DNA of 64,000 bases from Streptomyces sp. NBC_01216. Its GTDB lineage: Bacteria > Actinomycetota > Actinomycetes > Streptomycetales > Streptomycetaceae. The stretch covers positions 1,426,001-1,490,000 of the forward strand of contig NZ_CP108677.1 in the NCBI RefSeq assembly GCF_035994945.1. Direction: 5' to 3'. The notes beneath the pieces are model-generated. The model was not told the origin of the DNA. It saw only the letters and a program-made list of their open reading frames with translations, and ran no database searches. How positions within the stretch are numbered: position 1 is the first letter of the stretch; each line of letters opens with the position of its first letter. The translations under genes and the position numbers were made by a program. Shown piece by piece: positions 55,474 to 64,000 of the stretch.

Positions 55474-56745
55474 ATGACCGCCCCGCACACGCACCCGGAC
55501 ACCGGCACCCCGCTACGCGCGGCGGCTCTGCTGCGCCGTCCCCGACTGTGGCTGCTGCCCACGGTCCTCGCCGGCCTGCTCGCCCTACTGCTCTCGCTTC
55601 TCTACATGGGTGGCATCGTCAATCCGCAGGCCGCCCTGCGGAACCTGCCCATCGGCCTGGTCAACGCCGACCGGGGCGCTCCACCGCCGGGGCAGCGGGA
55701 GAACCTGGGGACGCAGATCAGCCGGGCCGTCACCGGCCGGCCGGACGCCGGCGCCGCATGGCACACCCTCACGCTGCGCGAGGCCCAGGACCAGCTCGAC
55801 TCCGGGAAGCTCTACGGCGCCCTCGTCATCCCGGCGGACTTCACCTCGTCCGTCACCGCGCTCACGACACCGGACGCCACCGCGCGGCCCGTGATGACCG
55901 TGCTCACCAACCCCGGCAAGGGCAGCCTGGGTTCCTCACTGGCGAGCCAGATCTCCACGGCAGCCGCCCATCAGGCGTCCCGGGAGATCGGCACGCGCCT
56001 CACCGCGACCGGCGGCAGTGCGACCGTCCGGCTGCTGCTCGCCGACCCGGTGGAGGTGGTGACCCGAGTGGGTCATCCGCTCGGCGGCCACAGCGGCCTC
56101 GGTCTGAGCGCCTTCTACTACACCCTCCTGCTGGTCCTCGCCGGCTTCCTCGGGGCCAACGTGATCAGCAACGCCGTCGACACCTCGCTGGGCTACGCCG
56201 ACAACGAGATCGGGCCCTGGCACACTCGTCTGCCCACGGTGCCGGTCGACCGTTCCCAGACACTGCTCCTGAAGATGGTCATGACCGCGGGCATCACCCC
56301 GCTCAGTGTCTCGCTGGTGATGCTGGCGTGCGTCGGGATCCTCGGCATGGACGCGTCCCACCTGCCGCTGCTGTGGGTCTACTCCGCCTGCGCTGCGCTC
56401 GCCGTCGGCCTCGGCGTCCAGGCCATCAACGCCGCCTTCGGCGGGGTCGGCCAGTTGGTCTCGATGTTCGTCTTCATCGTCCTCGGCCTGCCGTCGTCCG
56501 GTGCCACGGTACCGCTGCAGGCGGTTCCCGACTTCTACCGCTTCCTGTCGCACTTCGAGCCGATGCGCCAGCTCAGCGACGGGGTTCGGGCGATCCTCTA
56601 CTTCGACGCCCGCGGCGACGCCGGCCTCACCCGGGCCTGGCTGATGATCGCCCTCGGCGCGGTACTGGCGCTGCTCTTCGGCTTCGCGATGACCTCCTAC
56701 TACGACCGCAAGGGCCTCAAGCGTCTCACTCCGCAACCCGCCTGA
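55474..56745 (+). CDS. DUF3533 membrane protein (ABC-2/YhgE-Pip-like transporter component)
   Basis: A 423-residue membrane protein. One N-terminal segment (LWLLPTVLAGLLALLLSLLY) is followed by a large extracytoplasmic domain (NLPIGLVNADRGAPPPG to HQASREIGTRLTATGG) and then about five C-terminal segments, including FYYTLLLVLAGFLGANVI and LMIALGAVLALLFGFAMTSY. This is the layout of DUF3533/ABC-2-like export permeases. No ATPase gene is adjacent. The function may be efflux or secretion; the substrate is unknown. Start ATG 55474 with GGAG upstream. Confidence 0.83.
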   Translation: MTAPHTHPDTGTPLRAAALLRRPRLWLLPTVLAGLLALLLSLLYMGGIVNPQAALRNLPIGLVNADRGAPPPGQRENLGTQISRAVTGRPDAGAAWHTLTLREAQDQLDSGKLYGALVIPADFTSSVTALTTPDATARPVMTVLTNPGKGSLGSSLASQISTAAAHQASREIGTRLTATGGSATVRLLLADPVEVVTRVGHPLGGHSGLGLSAFYYTLLLVLAGFLGANVISNAVDTSLGYADNEIGPWHTRLPTVPVDRSQTLLLKMVMTAGITPLSVSLVMLACVGILGMDASHLPLLWVYSACAALAVGLGVQAINAAFGGVGQLVSMFVFIVLGLPSSGATVPLQAVPDFYRFLSHFEPMRQLSDGVRAILYFDARGDAGLTRAWLMIALGAVLALLFGFAMTSYYDRKGLKRLTPQPA

Positions 56746-56800
56746 GGGCCTGTCGGGTGGCCTGCGGCCGACAGGCGGGCGCGGGCCGGTGCGTGCGGTC
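56746..56800. repeat. Partial copy of the 136-bp MITE
   Basis: GGGCCTGTCGGGTGGCC, then CGACAGGCGGG and GGTGCGTGCGGTC match the left 55 bp of the MITE at 46047-46182 at most positions. It begins at the base after the stop codon of the DUF3533 gene. The right half is absent. Confidence 0.65.
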
Positions 56801-56863
56801 TTCTGCGACACTGAGCGCGCGCCGCGACCGGCGGCGCCCGAGGAGGAGGGAAACGATCGCGGG

Positions 56864-57163
56864 ATGCCCCGGTGGATCGTGCTGGCCATACCTGTCGAAG
56901 GCGTCGCGGACACGGATCGCGGCGCCCGCACCGTGACGGAGTTCGAGGGAAGCCCGGAGGACGCGGAGGCGGCCCTGCTGCGGACGGCGCACACCTACGA
57001 GCACCGCCTCTGGAAGGTGCGCCGCCGGGAGGTCTTCAGGTGCTCGGGCCGGTCCTGTTTCCTCCGTGTCCACGGACGGATGGCGACGTACGGGTTCCTC
57101 CTCCAGCTCGCCGAGCTGGTGCACGACTCCGACGGCGGGCCGGCACTCCGGCAAGACGTCTGA
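56864..57163 (+). CDS. Small conserved hypothetical protein
   Basis: A 99-residue cytoplasmic protein (MPRWIVLAIPVEGVADTDRG, then TEFEGSPEDAEAALLRTAHT, HRLWKVRRREVFRCSGRSCF, TYGFLLQLAELVHDS). Two cysteines lie close together (RCSGRSC). GGAGGAGGG lies 13 bases upstream of this ATG. I recognise no named family; the codon pattern and sharp start support a real gene. Confidence 0.68.
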   Translation: MPRWIVLAIPVEGVADTDRGARTVTEFEGSPEDAEAALLRTAHTYEHRLWKVRRREVFRCSGRSCFLRVHGRMATYGFLLQLAELVHDSDGGPALRQDV

Positions 57164-57317
57164 GCACCCGTCCCTCCACGCGCCGGGCGGAGCACCTCCC
57201 GCGGCGGCCGGCCCCCGGGCCCGGCGGGATCACGCCGGACGGTATGGGGCCGGCGGTGCTTTCCCGGCCGGCCGCGGAAGCGGCGCGGGAAGCGTCCCTT
57301 CGGGGTCCGCCACCTCG

Positions 57318-58235
57318 TCAGTCATGGATTCCTCGGTCGAACCCACGCGTCCGGCTCCCGGCACCGGTGACGCCGGGGGCCGGTGCCGCCCAGCTCCCGA
57401 GCAGGCGCAGCGCCTCGTCCGCGCGGGCGTCGGGCGGGGTGAAGACCACCAGGGAGTGCCCCGCGTCGCCGGGCAGGGCGAGCGTCTCGTAGGCGAGGTC
57501 GAAGCAGCCGACCACGGGATGCCGGAAGCCCTTCGTGCCGTACGACTTCTCCGCCACCTCCTGCGCCGCCCACAGGGAGCGGAACTCCGCGCTGTGGCGG
57601 CACAGTTCGGCGACGAGTCCGGCCGGCCCCGGGTCGTCCGGCCGGCGTCCGGCGGAGAAGCGGAGGAAGCCGACGGTCTGGCGGGCCACCTCCTCCCAGT
57701 GCGGGTACAGCGCACGGGCGTCGGCCTCGAGGAAGACATGACGGGCGAGGTTGGGCAGTCCGCCGGGAACCGGGGCGGGAAGCCCGACCAGGGCGCGGGC
57801 CAGGTCGTTGGCGTCGAGGACGTCCATCGCGGGACTCAGGACATAGGCGGGGACCGCGCCCACCGCGGCCAGCAGTCGGCGCAGTCCGTCCCGTACGGGC
57901 CTACCCCCCGCCGGGGCAGCGCCCCCGGCGGGGGCGGGACCGGAGACGCCGCGGACACGGGGCCGGCGGACCAGGTCGTACAGGTGCGCGCGCTCGGCCG
58001 TGTCGAGCCGCAGCGCCCGTGCCAGGGCGCCGAGTACGGCGTCGGACGGGTGGTGGGCCCGCCCCTGTTCCAGACGTGTGTAGTAGACGAGGCTGACGCC
58101 CGCGAGTTCGGCGACCTCCTCGCGCCGCAGCCCCGCGACCCGGCGCCGGCCGACGACAGGAAGCCCGGCCTCCTCCGGGGCCACCCGGGCCCGCCGGGAC
58201 ATCAGGAAGCTGCCGAGTTCGCTGGCTGGGTTCAT
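57318..58235 (-). CDS. XRE-type HTH regulator with MmyB-like C-terminal domain
   Basis: A 305-residue transcriptional regulator. The N-terminal HTH is ELGSFLMSRRARVAPEEAGL to VAGLRREEVAELAGVSLVYY with TRLEQGRAHHPSDAVLGALA. The C-terminal MmyB-like ligand domain shows PAYVLSPAMDVLDANDLARA, GGLPNLARHVFLEADARALY and YGTKGFRHPVVGCFDLAYET. Members are often divergent from a short-chain or quinone oxidoreductase gene that they control, as here (187 bp to the next gene). Confidence 0.92.
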   Translation of the reverse strand: MNPASELGSFLMSRRARVAPEEAGLPVVGRRRVAGLRREEVAELAGVSLVYYTRLEQGRAHHPSDAVLGALARALRLDTAERAHLYDLVRRPRVRGVSGPAPAGGAAPAGGRPVRDGLRRLLAAVGAVPAYVLSPAMDVLDANDLARALVGLPAPVPGGLPNLARHVFLEADARALYPHWEEVARQTVGFLRFSAGRRPDDPGPAGLVAELCRHSAEFRSLWAAQEVAEKSYGTKGFRHPVVGCFDLAYETLALPGDAGHSLVVFTPPDARADEALRLLGSWAAPAPGVTGAGSRTRGFDRGIHD

Positions 58236-58422
58236 GGCGCCAGTATCCGTCGTCGGAGGGCCGACAGCCTGTCCCCGCGAGTACCCCCCGGACGGCCCTC
58301 GTCTGGGCCGCCTGGTACTCGGCGGGTACTGGCTCCGTCTCCGCCGGGCCCGCAGCGTGGACCCCGTCACGGCACGAAGGCCGCGACGGACACGAACACG
58401 GACTCGAACAGGAGCATCCTCG

Positions 58423-59328
58423 ATGCGCGCAGTGGTCTTCTCCCGGTACGGCGACGGTAGCGTTCTGGAGCTCGCCCAGCGGCCGGCACCGACCCCGGCG
58501 GACGGTGAGATCCTGGTGGAGGTCATGGCCTGCGGTGTGAACCCGGTCGACTGGAAGCACCGCGAAGGCGAGGTGCGCAGCGACAAGCCGTTCCCGCTGG
58601 GGATGGGCTGGGACGTGGCGGGAGTGGTGCGGGCCACGGTCCCGGGCGGCCCGGCGGTCGGTGAGGCCGTGTACGGGATGCTGCCCCTTCCCTACGGCGG
58701 CGCCTATCAGGAACTGGCGGTGCTGCCCGCCTCGGCCGTGGCGCCCAAGCCGGCCACTCTGTCGTACACGCAGGCAGCGGCCGTCCCCCTGGCCGCGCTG
58801 ACGGCCTGGCAGGCGCTGGAGGCGGCCGGAGCGGGCGCGGGCCTGCGCGTCCTGGTGCACGCGGGCGCCGGGGGCGTCGGGCACTTCGCCGTTCAGTTCG
58901 CCCGGCACCTCGGGGCGCACGTCACCGCCACCGCTTCCGCCCGCAACCTGGACTTCCTGCGCGGGCTCGGTGTCGACGAGCCGGTCGACCGGGCGACGGC
59001 GGACCTGACCGACGCGGCCCCCTTCGACGTCGTGCTCGACACCGTCGGCGGCCGGGTGCAGCAGGAGTCCTGGCGGCTGCTGCGTCCCGGCGGCTCCCTC
59101 ATCACCCTTCCGGAACCGCTCGACGAGGCGCACCGTCTGCCCGGCATCAGGGCTCGCCGCGTCATCGTCGGCCCCGACGGCGAGGCGCTGCGCCGGATCG
59201 GCGCGCTCGTCGACTCCGGTGCTGTGCGCGTCGAGGTCCAGTCCGTCCTGCCGTTGGAGAAGGCGGCGGAGGCCCACCGCATCAGCGAGGAGGGCCGGGT
59301 GCGCGGGAAGCTGGTCCTGAGCCTCTGA
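58423..59328 (+). CDS. NADP-dependent quinone-oxidoreductase-like (MDR superfamily) enzyme
   Basis: A 301-residue medium-chain reductase without structural-zinc cysteines. Visible are MRAVVFSRYGDGSVLELAQR, VMACGVNPVDWKHREGEV, GWDVAGVVRATVPGG, AVPLAALTAWQALEAAGAGA and the NADP-binding VLVHAGAGGVGHFAVQFAR. It probably reduces quinones or other electrophilic carbonyls. An AGGAG ribosome site supports ATG 58423. It is divergent from the MmyB-type regulator, its likely controller. Confidence 0.92.
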   Translation: MRAVVFSRYGDGSVLELAQRPAPTPADGEILVEVMACGVNPVDWKHREGEVRSDKPFPLGMGWDVAGVVRATVPGGPAVGEAVYGMLPLPYGGAYQELAVLPASAVAPKPATLSYTQAAAVPLAALTAWQALEAAGAGAGLRVLVHAGAGGVGHFAVQFARHLGAHVTATASARNLDFLRGLGVDEPVDRATADLTDAAPFDVVLDTVGGRVQQESWRLLRPGGSLITLPEPLDEAHRLPGIRARRVIVGPDGEALRRIGALVDSGAVRVEVQSVLPLEKAAEAHRISEEGRVRGKLVLSL

Positions 59329-59839
59329 GCTGAGAACCTGTCGGCCGGCACGCTCCGCCGCCCGGCCGTCCAGGGAAGGGCCGGTGCGGGGCGGCGGCCG
59401 TCCCGGTAAGACGCGGAGCCGGGGCGGCCGGACCGGTCGGGCCGGGACGCACAGCGGGAGCGCGGCGCGGAAGGCGGCGCCCTGACCGGCAGCAGCTTCT
59501 TCACGCCCATGGTCGCCGGGGTGCTGACCCTGGTCGAGCCTCACCGCCTGTACGCGGGCGGGACCCACCGCTCGCTCGTCCTGATCGAGCCGACGCTGCC
59601 CGACATCGGCCTGCCTCCGTCGGGGCGCGCGCGGCCTCCGCCGAGCGGGCCTCCGAGATCGCGTACGGATCGATGACGCCCGGCCATACACGCGAGAACG
59701 TACGCGTCGACATCGTGAATGCCCCGGAAGGAGGCTGGCGCATGGGCGGGCGCGCCTGTACGGGCGAGGCTCCGGCAGCCGAGATCCGGCGAGCGGCCAC
59801 CACGGGTCCGGCCGGCGGCTGACGCGGGGAAACCGGGGC
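59329..59839. other. Decayed intergenic stretch
   Basis: About 510 bp with no intact gene. It begins with GAACCTGTCGGCCGGC, resembling one end of the MITE family. A short readable segment around 59480-59600 (LTGSSFFTPMVAGVLTLVEP) is too brief to assign. It leads into the IS5 transposase fragment. Confidence 0.5.
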
Positions 59840-60358
59840 CGGGTACGCCCGGACACTCCGCCGCGCGGACTCGTTGGACCTGGACGACTGCGCCGTGGAC
59901 GGCTCTCATGTCCGGGCCCTCGAGGGGATCACGTCGGCCACTCTCCCGTTGACCGGGCCCGTCCAGGCTCCAAGCATCACCTGATCGTCGACCGCCACGG
60001 AACCCCGCTCGCCGTCACCCAGCTCCTGCCCCTACTTGATGCCGTCCCGCCGATCCGGGGGCTGCGGGGACGTCCCCGCCGTAAGCCCCGGCGCCTGTAC
60101 GCCGACCGGGGCTACGACTTCGACAAGTACCGCCGCCTGCTCTGGAAACGGGGCAGCAAACCGCTGATCGCCCGACGAGGCGTCGCCCACGGCTCCGGAC
60201 TGGGCAAGGTGCGCTGGGTCGTCGAGCGCGCCTTCGCCTGGCTGCACCAGTTCAAACGACTCCGCACCCGCTACGAACGACGCGCCGCTCTGCACCAGGG
60301 CCTGCTCGAACTGGCCTGCAGCCTCATATGCCTCCGCCGCCTCCGAAACTCATTCTGA
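59840..60358 (+). pseudogene. IS5-family transposase, 3' fragment
   Basis: A decayed IS5-type DDE transposase. The pieces are LDLDDCAVDGSHVRALEG (first Asp region), then after a small deletion KHHLIVDRHGTPLAVTQLLP, RLYADRGYDFDKYRRLLWKR (second Asp region) and the intact end RWVVERAFAWLHQFKRLRTR, with YERRAALHQGLLELACSLI to the stop at 60358. The N-terminal third is missing and the frame is interrupted near 59960. No complete element ends were found. Confidence 0.8.
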
Positions 60359-60439
60359 AACGATCAGTCACGGCAGCCGTAGTTCCGCCGGGACAAGCCG
60401 GTCGCCGTCAGGACCGAGACGCTGAAGAACGACGGCTCG

Positions 60440-60898
60440 TACGAAGCCATTGAAAAAACGGGCCATGCCAGGATGGGTAGTGGCTGCGTCCGGGTTCTGG
60501 AATCACCACGTCGATACCGGGCAGCAGTTCCTCCTCCACTACCAGTGCGCTGACTCGGTCAGGGTGATCGGCTGCGAGCAGGTAGCCGACCGTGCCGCCC
60601 CAGTCGTGCCCGACGACGGCATAGCGGGCGATGCCGAGGTGGCCCACCAAGCGGGCCACATCCCCGGCCAGCTCCTGCTTGGCGAACCCGCCGACGACCC
60701 GCCGAGACCGCGAAGATCGACAGTGACTACCCGGAAGCCCCCGGCGACGAGCGCGGGCACGGTCAACCGCCAGTGGAACGAGGTGACCGGCCATCCGTGC
60801 AACAGCACAACCGCGGGGCCTGCACCCGCGTCGGACACTGCCAGGCGCACTCCGCCACCCACCTCTACCCATCCGTCCATGCGGCAAGTGCGCAGCAC
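60440..60898 (-). pseudogene. Alpha/beta hydrolase (epoxide-hydrolase-like), frameshifted and truncated
   Basis: The N-terminal half of an alpha/beta hydrolase. GWVEVGGGVRLAVSDAGAGP and VVLLHGWPVTSFHWRLTVPA with VVTVDLRGLGGS read in one frame; then, shifted at about 60700, GGFAKQELAGDVARLVGHLG, the nucleophile elbow AVVGHDWGGTVGYLLAADHP, and ELLPGIDVVIPEPGRSHYPS. Similarity ends near 60450, so the C-terminal half with the cap and catalytic His is gone, next to the IS5 fragment. Non-functional. Confidence 0.8.
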
Positions 60899-61340
60899 AC
60901 AGTCCGGAGAAGATCACACCGCTCGCCTGCCCTCAGTGAACAGGATTGGTCCCAGTTGACCGCTTCGGCTGCCTCGCGGGACTGGCGAGCGCAGTGGACC
61001 CAGCTGGAGCTTCAACGCCGACCCAGGCCGGCTCCAGCCACCGTCCTCCCGGTGGCGGGGCACCTCCGCGGTCCGGCACCGGGAGGACGGCTACGCGAGG
61101 AATCGGCTGAAGGAGCGTTCCGCTCCTGAGCCGTGGCGGGCGTTCCGGCTCCGTCGTCGCCGCGTGCGCAACAGCTGCTGAAGACCGCTCGCCCAGGGCG
61201 CGTATGCCCTTCCGCGACCTCCCGGCGGGCCCGCCGCGTTCTCCGGTGCGGACGGGAACGCGAGGTCGGATTCCCGCCAGCACGTTGAGACCCGGAAGGG
61301 TTTCATTGAACTCGCAACCAATTAATGCGGGAGGATCGGC
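60899..61340. other. Intergenic stretch with no recognisable gene
   Basis: About 440 bp between the hydrolase relic and the SDR gene. No convincing frame, repeat or RNA was seen. An AT-rich patch just before 61341 (CAACCAATTAATG) probably belongs to the SDR promoter. Confidence 0.5.
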
Positions 61341-62075
61341 ATGGACGGTAATGCAGTGGCGCTGGTGACCGGTGGGAGCCGGGGGATCGGGGCGGCGGTC
61401 GGGCTGCGGCTCGCCGAGGACGGTTTCGATGTCGCGTTCACGTATGCGCGCGGCGAGGAAGCGGCGGCCGAGGTGGTCGGGAAGATCGAAGCGCTCGGGC
61501 GGCGAGCCTTGGCCGTACGGGCCGATTCCGGGGATCCGGCGGCTGCCGGCGCGGTGGTGGAACGGACCGTGCGGGAGTTCGGGCGTCTCGACGTGCTGGT
61601 CAACAACGCCGGTGTGGGAGTGCTGGGGCCGCTGGAGGCGCTGACCGCAGCTGATGTGGAGCACGTACTCGCGGTCAACGCGCGCGGAGTGTTCCTCACA
61701 ACGCAGGCAGCGGCCCCGCACCTGGGCCCCGGCGGGCGAATCATCACCATCGGCAGTTGCGTGACCCAGCGGGCGTCGTCCCCGGGCGGAACGCTCTACG
61801 CGATGAGCAAGTCGGCGCTGATCGGGCTGAACAAGGCGTTGGCCCGGGAGCTGGGCGGACGCGGAATCACCGCGAACATTGTCCACCCGGGGCCCGTGGA
61901 CACCGACATGAACCCCGCCGGCGGGCCGTACGCCGGGCCGCAGGCCGCGATGACGGCCCTCGGACGGTTCGGCACACCTCGGGAGGTGGCGTCCATGGTG
62001 GCCTTCCTTGCAGGACCGGAGGCAGCGTACGTCACAGGCGCCGAGTTCGCCGTGGACGGCGGGCACGCCGCGTAG
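61341..62075 (+). CDS. Short-chain dehydrogenase/reductase (SDR)
   Basis: A 244-residue classical SDR. The cofactor motif is VALVTGGSRGIGAAVG (TGxxxGIG), then LDVLVNNAGVGVLGP (NNAG), ITIGSCVTQRASSPGGTLYAMSKSAL cut here as the catalytic serine region and the YxxxK motif YAMSK, and VHPGPVDTDMNP. The C-terminal GAEFAVDGGHAA is the usual end. It is a probable NADP-dependent 3-oxoacyl or carbonyl reductase; the substrate is unknown. A GGGAGGA ribosome site supports the ATG at 61341. Confidence 0.93.
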   Translation: MDGNAVALVTGGSRGIGAAVGLRLAEDGFDVAFTYARGEEAAAEVVGKIEALGRRALAVRADSGDPAAAGAVVERTVREFGRLDVLVNNAGVGVLGPLEALTAADVEHVLAVNARGVFLTTQAAAPHLGPGGRIITIGSCVTQRASSPGGTLYAMSKSALIGLNKALARELGGRGITANIVHPGPVDTDMNPAGGPYAGPQAAMTALGRFGTPREVASMVAFLAGPEAAYVTGAEFAVDGGHAA

Positions 62076-62469
62076 CCCTCCGGCCGGTCGTCGTCGAGCT
62101 GGACCCAGACGTCCCCGATTCACCACCGCGGCATCCGGGCGGTGCCGTCGACCAGTGGCACCATCCACTCACATGGCCCTGATCCACGGGCACCCTTGCC
62201 GTGAGTTTGCCGAAGCCGCCCAGGCCCCACTCGATGTCACCCGGGTCGAGCCCGCACGTCTCGCTGACCGCGGGCCGACTTGGGACATCCGGACCGTCAG
62301 GTGAACTTGCGGCGGGGGCCGGCTCGCCGCCCCAGCCAGTGAACAGCGTCCCGACTCCCCGGTCACCAAGTCCGACCCGACGGGCCTGCGCCCCGACGGC
62401 CCGGTCGGCGGCAACGGAGTCGCGGACTACTACTGAGCCAAGGCCGCGGCATGACCACCGGCTACTACA
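62076..62469. other. Intergenic, decayed stretch
   Basis: About 390 bp. I see no intact gene and no repeat end. It adjoins an ISL3 transposase fragment and probably contains more of the same decayed insertion. Confidence 0.45.
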
Positions 62470-62673
62470 CCAAGACCGAGGACAGGACACCTCCCGGCAC
62501 CACCAGCGTCGCTTGTGCCACACGAACTCCAGGCGGCGCTCTCCGTACGGGAGATCACGCGGCCGGGTGGTCGCCGCCCCCTTCACCCGGGCCGCGAACA
62601 CCCCCGGCGCGGACCGGTCCCGGCGTCCCGACGGTCTCCCCCTCCGTCGGCGCGCGTCGAGCACCGCGAACAC
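62470..62673 (-). pseudogene. ISL3-family transposase, N-terminal fragment
   Basis: On the minus strand, AATTRPRDLPYGERRLEFVW followed by HKRRWWCREVSCPR matches the N-terminal zinc-finger region of ISL3-family transposases (basic strand, then W-R-C-x4-C-P-R). Only about 65 codons are recognisable; the DDE domain is absent. Confidence 0.68.
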
Positions 62674-62711
62674 CCGGGGCCACGGCGCACCGGGCCTCGG
62701 AAGCCCCGGCG

Positions 62712-63680
62712 TCAGACCTCCGACGGCTCCGGACGCGCGGCGGACCCGGCGCGCCGGACCGGCTCGACGATCCCCCGAACGGCGAGCAGGTATCCGAGTT
62801 CGGCGCGACTGCGGCTGCCCAGGGCTTCCGACGTCCGCTTCACGTGGTTGGCCACCGAGCGCAGGCTGATGCCGAGGCGGCTCGCTATCGCCTTGTCGGG
62901 CTCACCGGTCACGAGCATGCGCAGCACGGCGTCGCGAATGCCGTCGGCGAGGATGTCCGTGTGGATGCCGGGCGCCGTGGCCATGGGTTCCGCCCGGCCC
63001 CACTCGTGCTCGAAGGACCTGACGAGGTACCGGACGATGCCGGGGTGGCGGATGGCGAGGGCCTCGGTGCTCCGGTCCCGGACGCTGGGGATGAAGGCGA
63101 TGTTCCGGTCGCAGACGATGAGCCGCTCGAACAGCTCCTCGGCGGTGCGGACTTCGGCACCGGCCTCGGTGATCTGCTCCACGTAGGAGAGCGTGGGGCC
63201 GTGCGAGCGCACGGAGTGCTGGTAGAGCGTGCGCTGATGGACTCCGCGGGCGGCGAGCTTGAGATCGCGCGGGAGCGCTTCGGCCAGCAGCGTGGGGGCC
63301 CTTCCCCCGCCCGGCTGCATGGTGAGGAGTTCGCTGGTGCAGCTGCCGACGGCCTGTTCCAGAGCCGTGCTGATCACGTCGGTCCCGATCAGACGGCGGA
63401 CCAGGGCGTCCCCCTGGAGCGCTTCCAGGTAGACGCCCTCCAGACGGGAGATCGAGACCCGCATGGCCGCCAGCCGGTGCTGCTCGTCGAGGATCGTGCG
63501 CTCGATCGGCCGGGTGAGGCCGAACAGGGCCACGTCCGGCGGGACCGGGACGAGTTCACCGGTCTCGGGAGAGGTGCGCAGTAGGCCCAACTGCACGATG
63601 CAGAGGGGCACGGCACCCGATGTGTAGCCCTTCTGGAGAGTCTCCCGGTACACGTTCACGCCAAGGTCACACACCTCCAT
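62712..63680 (-). CDS. LuxR-type (HTH) transcriptional regulator
   Basis: A 322-residue regulator with a C-terminal LuxR-type helix-turn-helix (PDKAIASRLGISLRSVANHV, KRTSEALGSRSRAELGYLLA). The first 240 residues lack a receiver, GAF or ATPase domain, but contain a coiled-coil-like segment (ILDEQHRLAAMRVSISRLEG) and a TrmB-like sensor region (TSELLTMQPGGG, RGVHQRTLYQHSVRSHG, ERLIVCDRNIAFIPS). Such proteins are common in streptomycetes, often near secreted-peptide or natural-product genes. I use ATG 63680, beginning MEVCDLGVNVYRE. It is divergent from the secreted-protein gene at 63888. Confidence 0.88.
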   Translation of the reverse strand: MEVCDLGVNVYRETLQKGYTSGAVPLCIVQLGLLRTSPETGELVPVPPDVALFGLTRPIERTILDEQHRLAAMRVSISRLEGVYLEALQGDALVRRLIGTDVISTALEQAVGSCTSELLTMQPGGGRAPTLLAEALPRDLKLAARGVHQRTLYQHSVRSHGPTLSYVEQITEAGAEVRTAEELFERLIVCDRNIAFIPSVRDRSTEALAIRHPGIVRYLVRSFEHEWGRAEPMATAPGIHTDILADGIRDAVLRMLVTGEPDKAIASRLGISLRSVANHVKRTSEALGSRSRAELGYLLAVRGIVEPVRRAGSAARPEPSEV

Positions 63681-63887
63681 GTGTCCGCTTGCTGATCTCT
63701 TGTCGCCATTTCTGCACATAAAATCCCCTTACATCTTCGTGCACTGCATCTAGATTTTGCCGGAATTCGTTGCTTGCCACGAGACGGGGGTGGAAGTCTC
63801 AAGCCGTGCCCCAAGAGCCGCCTTTTTTGGGGGCATAGCAGGAAAACTCCACCATTTCCGTAACGCCAACTTGCCGATGGTTGAAAA

Positions 63888-64000
63888 ATGCGACGAGTAA
63901 CAGGATTCACCGCTGTTCTGCTTCTGGCTCTGCTCGGTACCGGCATCGCCGGGGCGACCGCGGGCGGCCCCGCTTCCCGTGCGGCGTCCGCCCCGTTCAA
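63888..64000 (+). CDS. Start of a secreted protein (signal peptide; runs off window)
   Basis: The 37 visible codons form a classical Sec signal peptide: MRRVTGF, hydrophobic core TAVLLLALLGTGIAGATA, then a probable cleavage site after AGATA-G or RAASA. The mature part is outside the window, so identity is unknown. The divergent 207-bp gap to the LuxR-type regulator is AT-rich for this genome and likely holds both promoters. No strong ribosome site is visible. Confidence 0.62.
   Translation, partial: MRRVTGFTAVLLLALLGTGIAGATAGGPASRAASAPF

Noticed and set aside
57901..59856. A 651-codon minus-strand frame across the regulator/oxidoreductase pair
   Set aside because: It spans two real genes and their promoter; arginine- and glycine-rich with no domain.

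Overview
The window is high-GC actinobacterial DNA, almost certainly a Streptomyces chromosome. GC-rich third positions, an XRE/DUF5753 + DUF397 + anti-sigma-like ATPase trio, a DNRLRE-type Rhs protein, a SepF-like protein and a B12-riboswitch-controlled metE all point that way. The mix of conserved genes with remains of mobile elements suggests a chromosomal arm or arm-core boundary, but that is inference.

Layout: (1) 0-2.6 kb holds the N-terminal part of a Ser/Thr kinase, an RsbW-like ATPase and an XRE/DUF397 pair. (2) 2.6-12.5 kb is a restriction-modification island on the minus strand: an N6-methylase with an HTH and a fused specificity-like tail, then hsdM-hsdS-hsdR with ATGA/GTGA overlaps, flanked by a decayed TIGR04141/DUF6119 gene. 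(3) 13-17.3 kb is a polymorphic-toxin locus: an internally deleted Rhs protein whose toxin tip is out of frame at a G8 run, two paralogous presumed immunity genes, and a decayed DUF1906 gene. (4) 17.3-20.3 kb holds a DUF6194 protein, a double-HTH MerR regulator and a DHA2 exporter. (5) 20.5-28.1 kb is a 2-aminobenzoyl-CoA (anthranilate) degradation cluster: RidA, acyl-CoA dehydrogenase, CoA ligase, PaaX-type regulator, fused monooxygenase/reductase and enoyl-CoA hydratase. The same operator-like motif occurs in its two main promoter regions. (6) 28.1-30.7 kb is an arginine deiminase/ornithine carbamoyltransferase pair.

(7) 30.7-43.6 kb is the most striking part. A Hen1-Pnkp RNA-repair operon has been split by an 8.69-kb Tn554-like transposon. 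Its tnpA, frameshifted tnpB and tnpC lie at one end and a beta-propeller protein plus a small unknown protein at the other; an IS1380 element and an IS5 remnant sit between. The ends read TTCCCTG...CAGGGAA and are flanked by GTGGCG direct repeats. Removing the element plus one repeat restores one 848-codon pnkp frame.

(8) 44-57 kb is mostly ordinary genes: a phosphatase that has lost its catalytic segment, a 2H phosphoesterase, mmuM with a small MITE in its 5' region, an LLM flavin enzyme, a MazG-like enzyme, an AAA ATPase, a SepF-like protein, a divergent Lrp/asparaginase pair, metE behind a cobalamin riboswitch, and a DUF3533 membrane protein. (9) 57-64 kb holds an HTH regulator divergent from a quinone-oxidoreductase-like gene, then a decayed stretch (IS5 and ISL3 fragments, broken hydrolase) around an intact SDR gene, then a LuxR-type regulator divergent from the start of a secreted protein cut by the window edge. 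No tRNA, rRNA or CRISPR array was seen.
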